Of a stretch of DNA of 64,000 nucleotides, positions 11,175 through 20,559 are shown one piece after another (the stretch's first letter is position 1; each line of letters starts with the position of its first letter). The position numbers and the translations under genes are program-made. The stretch is taken from the NCBI GenBank assembly GCA_038030265.1, contig CM075943.1:28272001-28336000 (forward strand). Reading direction: 5' to 3'. The notes beneath the pieces are model-generated. The model saw only the letters and a list, made by a program, of their open reading frames with translations, was not told the DNA's origin and ran no database searches. This DNA comes from Corythucha ciliata (Eukaryota; Arthropoda; Insecta; Hemiptera; Tingidae).

Positions 11175-12621
11175 ATAGTAGATTACATTACAAGATTAGT
11201 AAGTGGTGCATTACCTGCGAGTTTTTTGTCTGGCGGACGAGGCTTGCCGAAGCCGTTAATTAAAAACGAGCGGGTGATACCACTTAATAGGCGAGTGATG
11301 TACGTTATTTTTCGCGAAGATTACCCATTAAAAAACCATGTCTTCTTAAGATATTTCTACATATAATCACGGATGAGGTGATAACATTTCAACGAAGGTT
11401 GCGCAAGGTTATAGAAAACTGACACGGGGAAAAACTTTTCATGTCAGTTTTAAACCTTTACTGTACAGTTTAACAAATTGGGGGAAGGTTGTTATAGTGG
11501 TCTTGCAGGCCTATGGTGGAGCGGGCACTGGCCAGATTCAAACCTAGACCTGCTACTGATGCGAAGCGCGCAATGTATCCATTACACCACTTCCGTTTGA
11601 ATTAGGGGTTACCTACAAGTTGGATAGTAGGCGGAGGAGGGACGGCTGTGATCGGAGGACCAGCGTGTGAGGCGCCAAAAGGGAACCCTTGCGAAAGCCC
11701 ATTTGTTAAATGTTCGAATAAATCATCTCTGACAAACTTTCCATAATCAAATTTGCCTTTTGTATCATTCTTCCCATTATCAATCTACCAGGTAGCCGCA
11801 CCACCAAGGAAGAAGAGGCAGTGCGCCTTTTGTTGGTAAACCCCACTTTTATACGTGTCCAGTCTGAGTTTCGTTGACCTAATCCCAGAATTTCTATGCT
11901 TTTCAAGTGCTAGAAGACGAAACTTGTGATTTCATACTCAAAACCCGAGTTTTTTCGTACAAATTTGGCCATAACTCAGGAACTATTTGTGCTAGCGACG
12001 TGGCTCAGGTCCCATTAGATTCAGCACTAAAAAGTGCATAAGTACTGAGAGAATCACACACTGATTATTTACTGGGAGTACCACTAGGATAGTTTGAAAA
12101 TTAAAAAATAAAAACCTTGGGTTTTTCTATTAATTTGGTCAAAACTCGAAAGTATAAATTCTAGCTGCTTGGCTTTGGTCTCATTCGATTCAGCATTGAA
12201 AACTACATAAGGAATTATATGAACGCTGACCAAGCCAACAAGTTCCTTCAAATTGAAAATCATCGCGGTTTCACCTGAAAAACCTGTGTTTTTTTTAGTA
12301 CAAATTGCATCATAACTCGGACAATATTGGTGGTAGCCTGGCACCTGGCTGTGATCTCATTCGACTTAGCGTTAGCAAATACGTCGGGAGCCACCTTCAA
12401 ATTCAAGTCAATTCTAAAAACTCAAATTTAAGGAATTTTCCAAACTTTCCTCCACTCCGCAATCAGGGTTCCCCCCTCCCACAACTCGGGACTCATCGGA
12501 TCTCGTATTATAGTATAATGAGGGATTTTTTAGCCAAGTTTCAGAGGTGGACGAGTTTTGCTCGCTAGAAGGCTTTTTAAAATTTTTTTTGACTTACTAA
12601 TCTTGTAATGTAATCTACTAT
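11175..12621. mobile_element. Non-autonomous element with 29-bp perfect TIRs
   Basis: The left end ATAGTAGATTACATTACAAG (continuing to 11203) is repeated as a perfect reverse complement at 12593-12621. The first 300 bases (11175-11475) reappear at 17577-17935 with high similarity. That block includes an AAAACTGACA...TGTCAGTTTT hairpin. No transposase is visible and the target duplication is not clear. The superfamily is unknown. Confidence 0.6.
11530..11595 (-). repeat. tRNA-like sequence (SINE or tRNA pseudogene), copy 1
   Basis: On the minus strand an A-box-like TGGTGTAATGGATAC (around 11575-11589) is followed by TTGCGCGCTTCGCA and a B-box-like GGTTTGAATCT (11534-11544). It is clearly homologous to 12690-12755. 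The stems do not close well, so it is not called as a gene. Confidence 0.5.
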
Positions 12622-12689
12622 GAAGAAATGCATTTTTCAAGATTTTTCCGTGTCACAGCTCACCGCAGCCTTATAGTGTAATGGGCAAT

Positions 12690-12755
12690 TGTTGGATTCG
12701 AACCCAGGCCGCTGGGTTGCGAAGCGAGCATTGTATCCATTACACCATCTAGGCG
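12690..12755 (-). repeat. tRNA-like sequence (SINE or tRNA pseudogene), copy 2
   Basis: On the minus strand ATGGTGTAATGGATACAATG, then GCTCGCTTCGCA, then the B box GGGTTCGAATCC (12694-12705). It is homologous to the copy at 11530-11595. The T stem does not pair (CTGGG against CCAAC), which argues for a tRNA-derived repeat over a working tRNA gene. Confidence 0.5.
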
Positions 12756-12859
12756 CGCCTACCGATGATGGTACTCGACTTCGTCTCGTGTCACAAACAT
12801 CGTGCCTCGTTCGTTAAAAGCTCCTTCATGCCTACGTATAGTAATAAAAAAAATGTTAG

Positions 12860-13061
12860 GGCTCCCGGGGGGGCCGGTGAAATACATTGTAACCTACGGG
12901 TGCCCGCGCACTAGGCAGCAAAGATTTCCAGGGTGGGGCAGCCACTAGAACAAGCCCAACTGCACAGCAGCCAACTGGCTGCGGCCAGGCTGCTTAGTGC
13001 AAGGGAACCCTAATTTTGCGTTTGAAACTTCCCTGGGCCGCTATCATCAAACTCGACACCG
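12860..13061. repeat. GC-rich block of unknown origin, before the poly-T tract
   Basis: A 200-base block far richer in GC than its surroundings, with a near-palindromic stretch around 12960-13000 (CAGCAGCCAACTGGCTGCGGCCAG). It is probably a retroelement fragment, but I do not recognise the family. Confidence 0.3.

Positions 13062-13062
<1 letters not shown>

Positions 13063-13109
<47 letters not shown>
13063..13109. repeat. Poly(T) tract, 47 bases
   Basis: An uninterrupted T run at the left edge of the LINE fragment. It could be the poly(A) tail of a minus-strand retrocopy or an expanded homopolymer. Its length may be inexact in the assembly. Confidence 0.8.
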
Positions 13110-13112
<3 letters not shown>

Positions 13113-13198
13113 GTAACATTGCCAGTTGAAGCATGAGAAGGAGGGGGGGATCTGGGGGCGATCACCAAACCACCCGTGGTGTACTCAGCGGCCGTGGC

Positions 13199-14483
13199 GA
13201 GTTGCAGGGGATACGGGACCTCCAAGGCGAAGGGAACTCCCTAACGTTGGGTTGGATCCTGGGTAGGGATGTGCCGATCCAATTATTTCTTGTCACCGTT
13301 CCAAACCGTTACTGCTCCGCCTGTGGAACAGTTCCTCACTACCGATACTGTTCCAGTTACCGATACTCTAGAATTTATTGTGCTGTACTCGCAATTGTAT
13401 TTCTTTTTTGTTTGGTATAGATTAGTTAAGTATATCTTTCCTGCATTTCTCAACACGACAAAAATATTATTATCGTGTGCGGTGGGGTGGGCACTCAGAA
13501 ATCTTATAAATAAATAATTAAATAGGTAAACCTAAGTTTGGAGAAATAAATCGAGTAAATGCAATCTAAATAAAGGAAAAATAATCAATTTGTCATTCTG
13601 CACAATATATTCCTCTCAATCCTCTAATCGATCCGAGAAAAAAGAATTAGGAACGCTCTTGGAACGGTAACGTTCTGAGTATCGGGAACGAATATTATAG
13701 AACGCGTTCCAAGCGCCCGCTTGGATCGGTAACGGGTGAAGTATCGGGAACGAAATAACGAAAGCGTTCCAAGCGAGGATGGAACTCACGCGGATCGGTA
13801 ACGTCTGAAGTGACAATATCGGGAGGAGAAAAATATCGGTGGAACTGTAACTGGATCGGTATCGGTAACGAGCGAAATGCTCCTTTAAAAAAGAAGGTTT
13901 TTCAATTATGTGGTAGGGAAAAGATTCTCACCGTTCCCGCAAGCGCCACTGAGCAGTATCAGTAACGTCTTGGAACGTGTAACAGTTCGTTCCCGATACT
14001 CCTCGAGATTACGTTCCTCGTTCCCGATCCATGAGTATCGGCACATCCCTAATCCTGGGTCGTAGAGGATGGCAGGGAAATGAAAAAGCAGACGAGCTGG
14101 CCAAGCGTGGCGCGGACCAGCCCGTAATAGGGCCTGACCGCAGGCATTGCCCGAAGGGTGGTCTTGAGGGAGATAAGGGCCTGGGCCAGTGACCAAGCTC
14201 TAGGAGATGCCGGACTGAACCCAGGTGCCAGCAAGCAAAACTGATAATCAATGAGGAAGACCAGGGAGCTTCGGCATGGTTGCTGGGACTAACACGGGTA
14301 AAGCTTAGGCGCATAGTAGGGATGTATACAGGACATTACGCCCTTAACAGGCATCTGCCAATCATGGGGGCAGTAGGGGAGCCCGACTGCGAAAGATGTG
14401 GTGAGGAGGTAGGGGAGGGAGGGCTCGCACGTCGTATGCGAGTGTGCCGGCTACGCGGCGGCCAGATACACTGTTTTTGGTGA
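13199..14483 (+). pseudogene. LINE RNase H / C-terminal domain, broken
   Basis: Left of the hAT the frame reads ...GNSLTLGWILG. Right of it the same frame continues RRGWQGNEKADELAKRGADQ, the usual end of a LINE RNase H domain (GNEKADELA motif). A TGA at 14190-14192 breaks the frame. After it the same frame is open to 14483, with LRRIVGMYTGHYALNRHL and a CERCGEE cysteine pair typical of the LINE C-terminus. The histidine expected in the WVPGH motif is arginine here. The copy is dead: truncated 5', interrupted by a transposon, with one stop and one lost key residue. The reverse transcriptase and endonuclease parts are absent. Confidence 0.75.
13264..14051. mobile_element. hAT non-autonomous element, 788 bp, with 8-bp target duplication
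   Basis: Ends are TAGGGATGTGCCGAT (left) and ATCGGCACATCCCTA (right). The host octamer ATCCTGGG is present at 13256-13263 and again at 14052-14059. An 8-base duplication is the hAT signature. Inside, variants of GGATCGGTAACG, CGGGAACGAA and GCGTTCCAAGCG are repeated, as expected for subterminal transposase-binding repeats. No transposase frame is present. Confidence 0.88.
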
Positions 14484-14967
14484 CGATAGGATATCCTTCC
14501 CCAGCTTCTCAAAGGAGAATGGGACCCGTCTCCTGAGATTGCTGGAAAGGATAAATAGATTTGAGGAGCCGTACTAGGCTCTCCCGAGTCCGGGCCCCAA
14601 GTGGGTATGGTGTATGGGCCGAAAGGCTTTTGGCACCTTCGGAGTCGAGAAACCGTCCGAGCCCTCAAAAAAAAAAAAAAAAAAAAAATGAGGGGGGGGG
14701 GGATTGTGCACCTCTGCCTCGTCGTGTCTGGGATGGGAAGTCTCTTGCTTGAACAAAATGAGTTGTGGCATGTGCGAGATTTTGAGTTGATTTCGTAGAA
14801 TTCCCAACTTTTCCCCTTTCACGTTCTCAGTGTGACGATTGTTTTAAAGGCACGATTCTATTTTGGGGCAATTACAAAGCTCTTTGGTCATTAATCAGTA
14901 GTGTATCACTTATCTCCCTTCAATAAATCAAGAAAAGAGATGTCTCTCCACTTTTTATTTGACTCCC

Positions 14968-15013
14968 AGCTTATACCGGTTTCAATGCCTCACCGCATCA
15001 TCATCAGTAAGCC
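14968..15013 (-). ncRNA. Hammerhead ribozyme (type I) in the left pLTR
   Basis: This is the reverse complement of the motif at 20167-20212 and identical in its core. It has stem I GGCTTA/TAAGCT, CTGATGA, stem II ATGC-GGTGAG-GCAT, GAAA, a three-pair stem III ACC/GGT, and predicted cleavage after A of GGTA. It runs in the sense of the Penelope endonuclease frame. The Harbinger-type insertion lies three bases beyond its stem I and leaves it whole. Confidence 0.75.
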
Positions 15014-17576
15014 TAAGGCCGTCTACACACGGAGGAACTGAAAAGAAACTGATTGGAGACTCGAGTTAGTAACCAGTCCCTTTCGAGTTTCCACATGTGT
15101 ATTCAAATGAGAGTCTACGCACGGAGCTACTAAAAAGAAACTAAACTGTTTGGAAACTTCAGTCACTAACCAGTTTACAACTCATCAGAAACCCGATGCC
15201 TTCAAAATCTTCAGCCTTTTCAGTGTCGCAATGGATGTTGGACCAAGGACCAACGAGTTTCGAATCGCAATTTTCTTCTGAAAGCAGTGATTCCAGTGAC
15301 AGTGAACCCCGCTTCCTCTATTATTTTAGTAGAAAAAGTAGAATGAGCAGACGGTTCTGGGGTCACCCATACCTCGATCGCAATTTTTGGGTGCAAACTT
15401 CGATTCCATGTTAAAATGACCCTCATGGGCCAATATTTAAAAAATTAAATCGCTTACACCACCTTTTACATGGTGATTTCCTCTAAATACTGAACACAGT
15501 AAATATTGCTAGTTGCTACTAGCGATTTCTCTACCGCTGTTGTTCTCACAACTATAAAACGGTCGGGTCACGTTCCTAGTCCATGTACACGGCACAGGGC
15601 AGTCATTTCATGATGAATGGTATCGTCTACATTCTAACGGACAGGGCGTATTCGGAATATTCTATTCTCAGTCCTATGGGGATATATGTATAACCTTCGC
15701 GGCTCAGTTGGAACTTAGTGCTAGAGATATTTCAGGCCAGTCAAAACACATATTTAAAACTTAACACAAATAGTATCACTGTGAACTCGCAGTATTCCAA
15801 ACCCAGCAATTTCATTGAATGTATCTGTAGCCGTCAAGTTCAACGTGGACCTCTCCCTTCTGTGATCAGCCCCACCATGGAACTTCAGCTTGATAATATC
15901 ACTTATCGTTGGTTGGTGGGACAATCAATTTGGTAACGAAGAGAAGTTGCAACTAATCGAATGAGAGGGCGCTGGCCGCGAGTTCTTGTTCTTCTTGACG
16001 GACTACAGCGACTAGCACGGACATACAATTCTCGCGAATAAATACATTCATTAGGAACAAACATGAATGTTCAACATGAACACAAGAAAAAAATTAATAT
16101 CAACGTAAAAGTTAACATCAAGGAGAAACTGGACTTTTGGCTGAATTGGGGGGTTAACCAACAGTAGTTCTTCAATTCTCTTTCACACAGGGCCATGCAT
16201 CGAATTTGGTAAAGGACACACATGTCTATGACTTTTGATATTTTATTTACCTACTTATTTTTTTCTTTTTTCAACAATATTTTTATTTTAATGTAGTTGT
16301 ATTCAACTGCATGCCAATTTAAAATTATTCAGAATAGCTAGAGTTCCCCCACTACCAAAATGTTAAAAGATGTTGTTCGTTCATCTTGAAAATAGGAAAC
16401 TCAAATTCCTGGTGACTGGACATGCCACCCTGAGAAAAATGGGCTGAACCGAAGAGAATTACTTTTGAACCGAACGATTTTTCGGTCAACGGGCTGTTTT
16501 TCGGTTGAGCAGGAGCTGATGATAAGACTGATTTCACACTAACAAATAATTTTCTGGCCAAAAATTATTGTGCAAGATTAGTGAACTGAGTTTCAGGCAA
16601 TTTCAGCACGAATACTTGAACCGAAAGTTCGATCAACTGGTCACTTCGAACGAAATATCAAAGACGTTGCCCGAAGGGTTCGGGCGATGGAACTTTCCGA
16701 CTGATGCTCGGTTTATCTTGATGTTGAATTGAAGTGAAGTTGAAAAGATTTCAGGACTGAACTCTTCTTCCTCTTCTACGAGACATAATATAGAGCAATA
16801 TGTATTAGAATGACCCGAAAAACTTCAAGACTTATCTTAGCCGACCTTAACAATATGGTCTTGAAAAGTGTGTCACAACCGAAAAGCTACTTAATAATTT
16901 GATAAATCTAAATAAAAATGAGAGAGCTATTAATTCAATTTTATTTTTTAAGTTACACGGCAAACTCAGCGGAAGCCAGCGAAAAGAACGAAGGAAGCAA
17001 TTTTTTTCTTTCAAATTCGCTAAGTTCGTTTGCACACTACCTTCGGTCCTGTAGCAGCCCTTACTCAAACCACCACGTGCTAACTCCTCAAAAGGTAAGA
17101 CTCTTTTAAAATTCTTTTCTAATTACTTCTTCTAATAACGAGCCCAGCAGGAAATTCGCTGCTATAATCAGACTTCTTCCCTATTGCCTTCGCATCGGAG
17201 GCTGAAAGCAACAAGGGGGATACTTGGATCGTTTGGAAAGTATCAACAATTTCATCTATCATTACATTTCGCGAACGCAAAATTTCATTTCGAGAACTTG
17301 ATGAAAAACGTAAAAAAGGTACCTCAACCTATTATTTTCGGCTTTTTACAAAGATTATAAGATGCAATGCATACTCTTGGTTTCGAATCAATGGTCATTT
17401 TTTTGCATGTCAGGTGGTAAAGACCCAAGAAATAATCTGTTCTCGCTTCAACACAGCCCGTATGTCCCTTTCATAATACATGCTGTTCACTTTCAAACGG
17501 GAAATCTTATATAATATTTTGGAATTGATTTGACTGAAGTAATTAGTGTGCTGTGATGCCAAGAAATGAGAGGGGA

Positions 17577-17935
17577 ATAGTAGATTACATCACAAGATTA
17601 GTAAGTGGTGCATTACCTGCGAGTTTTTTGTTTGGCGGACGAGGCTTGCCGAGGCCGCTAATTAAAAACGAGCGGGTAATACCACTTAATAGTCGAGTGA
17701 TGTACGTTATTTTTCGCGCAACCGTCGTCGAATATTACCCAGTTTTATTCTTTCGCCCAAAAAATCCATGTCTTAAGATATTTATATAATCACGGATGAG
17801 GTGATAACATTTCAACAATAGTTGAATATACAACAATAGTTAGTTGAATATTCAACAATAGTTGGTTATAGAAAACTGACATGAAAAAAACTTTTCATGT
17901 CAGTTTTAAAACTTTACTGTACAGTTTTCAAAAAC
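17577..17935. repeat. Dispersed repeat, second copy of the 11175-11475 end
   Basis: It starts ATAGTAGATTACATCACAAG and follows the left 300 bases of the element at 11175, including the hairpin with TGTCAGTTTT, with small insertions. I see no matching right end nearby, so it is a partial copy carried inside the Harbinger-type element. Confidence 0.6.
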
Positions 17936-18307
17936 TGAAGCTATAAAGTACCAGGTAATGAAAAATTCAACTTACTGGAGTTATTATGTTATCGTAATGC
18001 GCAACTTACGAAGCAGGTAGCGCGAAAATGTATTATTTCTCGCGACTTGGAGTTAAAATTTCTATTTTATCATTATTAGTTCTACTGCTAATTTATTCAT
18101 CATAGAATGTACTTTGTTTTCTACTGTCGTAAATTAAAATTTTAAAAAATCAGCTTGAATTTGCCTATTTCATTTCTGTTTAGACCTGGCATAATGATTT
18201 TTAACTTGAATTCAACTTTTCCTTTTAAAAAATCAACAGTGAAATGCCCATGAAACAAGTTAGGTAACAAACGTGAGCTTCGCCTCTTGTTTGAACTTTT
18301 TTTTGTT

Positions 18308-18643
18308 TATCCCTTCCCAGTCACCCCTCGACCAAACTTCGCCCCAAAATTTTGGCTCAATTTCTGAACAATCTTCGATTTCAAATAATCATTTTAATCT
18401 TCAGGAAGTTCTACAGTGACGCTTGATCTTGCTTTTTCAAATTTCATCCCTGAAATGACCTTAACACTTTGAATTTCTAATGTTTTTTGGGTTATTTCAG
18501 GCATGAAATTTGAAAAAGGAAGATCTAACATCACCGTAGAACTTTCTGATGATTAAAATGAGAATTTGAAATCGAAGATTGGCGCAGAAATGGAGCCAAA
18601 ATTTTTAGGGGCGAAGTTTAGGCGAGGGTTAACTGGGAAGGAG
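18308..18643. repeat. Inverted-repeat element, arms ~148 bp
   Basis: The left arm (about 18308-18455, beginning CCCTTCCCAGT) pairs with the right arm (about 18495-18643, ending ACTGGGAAGGAG). Both contain AAACTTCGCCCC, AATCTTCGATTTCAAAT and TTTTTCAAATTTCAT or their complements. The arms are more diverged than those of the other foldbacks here. It has no coding content and resembles a MITE nested in the Harbinger-type element. Confidence 0.55.
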
Positions 18644-19704
18644 TCGAGGAAACTCGTTTGAAACCCCGCCTCAACCGAAGAAAGCTGAGCATAACCTGAA
18701 AGTAGTGCTCTAGTCCACATTTCTTCAACTGATTTACCAAATGAACTTCAGGCGTCGTACGACCGACAGGACGACGTTTCGGTTTATTTGAAATCGAACT
18801 TTGGTCGCTGGTCAAACGAAATTCAGTCAAACATTACGCTGAAGGCCTGAAAGTAAGGAGACGTGTGGAACGAAGAACGTGAGCTTCATTCGAAGGCCAG
18901 CAGATGTTCGGTCAGATTTCACCCGAACTTCGACTGATTTTCAATCGCATGACACTAGTTCAATACAAAGGTCTTCAGGCGGCTGTCTGACCGAAGAATG
19001 TTCGGTTGAGGGGTTTCCGTTTGCCTTATTTTCGGTGCAGCACGTTAAGGACCGAACATCAGGCACCATTCGCTCGAAAAAGAGGGTTATTTTCTCTCAG
19101 TGCAGTCGCCCAGCGAACTGGTCACTGACTGGTTTCTTCAGTTTCAAACGAGTTTTCTTTCAGTTGCTCCGTGTGTGGAATCTCATTAAAATGCACAAGA
19201 AGAGACTCGAAAGAAACTGGCTAGTAACTCGAGTCTCCAGCCAGTTTGTTTTTGGTCACTAATCAGAAGACATTCAGTTTTTCAAACGCGTTCTTTTTCA
19301 GTTGCTCCGTGTGTGGAGTCTTATCAAAATACAAGGAAGAAACTCAAAGGCGACTGGTTTGTAACTCAAGTTTCCAAACAGTTTCTTTTCAGTTGCTCCG
19401 TGTGTAGACGGCCTAAGTACAACAAACAATCAACAGTATTTTAGAATAAAAACATATTTTCGGTTATCACAGAGACGTACCTTCAAAAACTAAAACACAT
19501 TCACAAGGCCGTTACACCTCGTCGTCAAGAAACGTACTAATAAGAAAAAACAATAACAAAAGGAAGCCGTACATTAGGCGGGGTCATTCTCCGTACCACC
19601 TTCTTGGTTCAACCTCGCATTTCGAGTAAACAATGATAACATTGGAGTGCGTTCGAATGACTTGATATTTTTTATACATTCAAAATCGTCTGTCTGTTCA
19701 CATT

Positions 19705-20130
19705 TTAAGATTTCAAATTTCTCCCACCAATCCGGAAAGGTCCAAAAGGACCTTTATCTAAGCAATGTAAGACTTTAACGCAATTTTCTTTATCAAACAT
19801 GTGCCCCGATTCGCGAAGATGGTCTTTAAATTCCGATGCACACTTGCTGGATTTTGGGAGATGTTCTTCCACTCTACATTTTATTTTTCTGTCAGTCTGG
19901 CCGACGTACGCCTTCCTGCATGTGCAGACCAACTTATAGACCCCACTGCGCTCTTCTTTTGGAGTCGCGTCTTTCGGGGATGGGCGTGCCAGAGAATGTC
20001 CATTCTTGAACGCCACGCGGTATCCTTCACGCCTTAAAACGGCCGCCACCTTGGAGGAGACTTCACCCATGTAAGGAAGATGTGTTTTAGTTTTTGAAGG
20101 TACGTCACTGTAATAACCGAAAATATGTTT
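19705..20130 (-). pseudogene. Penelope-like GIY-YIG endonuclease domain (5'-truncated ORF)
   Basis: The open frame spans 141 codons; the first ATG is at 20070. Conserved Penelope residues run ...HLPYMG before that ATG. Numbering from it, GVYKL (residues 43-47) is the GIY motif, AYVGQT (54-59) the YIG motif, R66 with EEH (68-70) fits the helix carrying the conserved arginine, and HLRESGH (84-90) closes the domain. Cysteines at 49 and 51 lie between the two motifs, as is usual in these elements. The domain nicks DNA for target-primed insertion. The reverse transcriptase that should precede it is absent and the frame stops upstream at 20131-20133, so the element cannot move by itself. The frame overlaps the pLTR by about 57 bases. 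Confidence 0.82.
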
Positions 20131-20166
20131 TTATTGTAAAATACTGTTGATTGTTTGTTGTACTTA

Positions 20167-20212
20167 GGCTTACTGATGATGATGCGGTGAGGCATTGAAA
20201 CCGGTATAAGCT
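20167..20212 (+). ncRNA. Hammerhead ribozyme (type I) in the right pLTR
   Basis: In order: stem I 5' strand GGCTTA (20167-20172), CTGATGA (20173-20179), stem II ATGC (20182-20185) with loop GGTGAG and GCAT (20192-20195), GAAA (20197-20200), stem III A-CC/GG-T (20200-20205), unpaired A20206 as the cleavage site, and stem I 3' strand TAAGCT (20207-20212). All core residues are present. The pair next to the core in stem II is a T-T mismatch. Stem III has three pairs and no loop, the form that works best as a dimer. It is antisense to the endonuclease frame. Confidence 0.75.
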
Positions 20213-20436
20213 GGGAGTCAAATAAAAAGTGGAGAGACATCTCTTTTCTTGATTATTGATCTAAAACTCCACAATATCACCCAAATTACAAACATATTTA
20301 TCTCCCTTCGTGCCACGAGTCACCAAGGAAGGAAAGCAAAGAATAAATTCATCTATCGTCGTCATCTGGAATCATTGAGGAGAGAATAGGATCACTCGTC
20401 ACTAATATCACACATACTTTGAATTCGTGCCTTTAA

Positions 20437-20552
20437 CTTTTCGAGACGAGACCGAGACGAGACCGACTTTTCATGATCGAGACCGAGACCAACCCCTCAA
20501 GAGCGAGACCGAGACCACTCAAGTCTCGTCTCGGTCTTGTGCATCACTACTG
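20437..20552. mobile_element. hAT-like fragment, right end only
   Basis: Repeats of GAGACCGAGAC are followed by the terminus GTCTTGTGCATCACTACT (end near 20552), which looks like a hAT terminal inverted repeat with subterminal repeats. I find no matching left end, so it is truncated. Confidence 0.45.
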
Positions 20553-20559
20553 CAAATTG

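Larger units (their letters stand above)
13110..14688 (+). mobile_element. 5'-truncated LINE 3' end (RNase H domain, poly(A) tail), split by a hAT
   Basis: The fragment consists of 13110-13263 and 14060-14688, separated by the hAT insertion. It carries the C-terminal half of an RNase H domain, a C-terminal tail with a CxxC pair, a GC-rich 3' region, and a 22-base poly(A) tail at 14667-14688. RNase H plus a C-terminal cysteine motif points to the I/Jockey/R1 side of the non-LTR elements. The clade cannot be settled from this short piece. Confidence 0.75.
15017..19413. mobile_element. PIF/Harbinger-type DNA transposon, 4,397 bp, TAA target duplication
   Basis: The ends GGCCGTCTACACACGGAG and CTCCGTGTGTAGACGGCC are perfect inverted repeats. 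They are flanked by TAA at 15014-15016 and 19414-19416. The uninterrupted pLTR at 20161-20170 shows the empty site with a single TAA, which fixes the borders exactly. Subterminal repeats of TTCAGTTGCTCCGTGTGTGGA type occur two more times near the right end (about 19170 and 19300), and a diverged copy occurs near the left end (about 15113). No intact transposase is recognised, so it is probably non-autonomous or decayed. Superfamily assignment rests on the 3-base TAA duplication and the GGCC start. Confidence 0.8.
14921..20257 (-). mobile_element. Penelope-like element fragment with inverted pLTRs
   Basis: The parts are a left pLTR copy (14921-15016 continuing at 19417-19502), a minus-strand GIY-YIG endonuclease frame, and a right pLTR copy (20074-20257) in inverted orientation. 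The two pLTRs are nearly identical reverse complements. The reverse transcriptase is missing, so this is a 5'-truncated copy. Inverted pLTRs and internal hammerhead motifs are known features of Penelope-like elements. The left pLTR is interrupted by a 4.4-kb Harbinger-type element. Confidence 0.82.
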
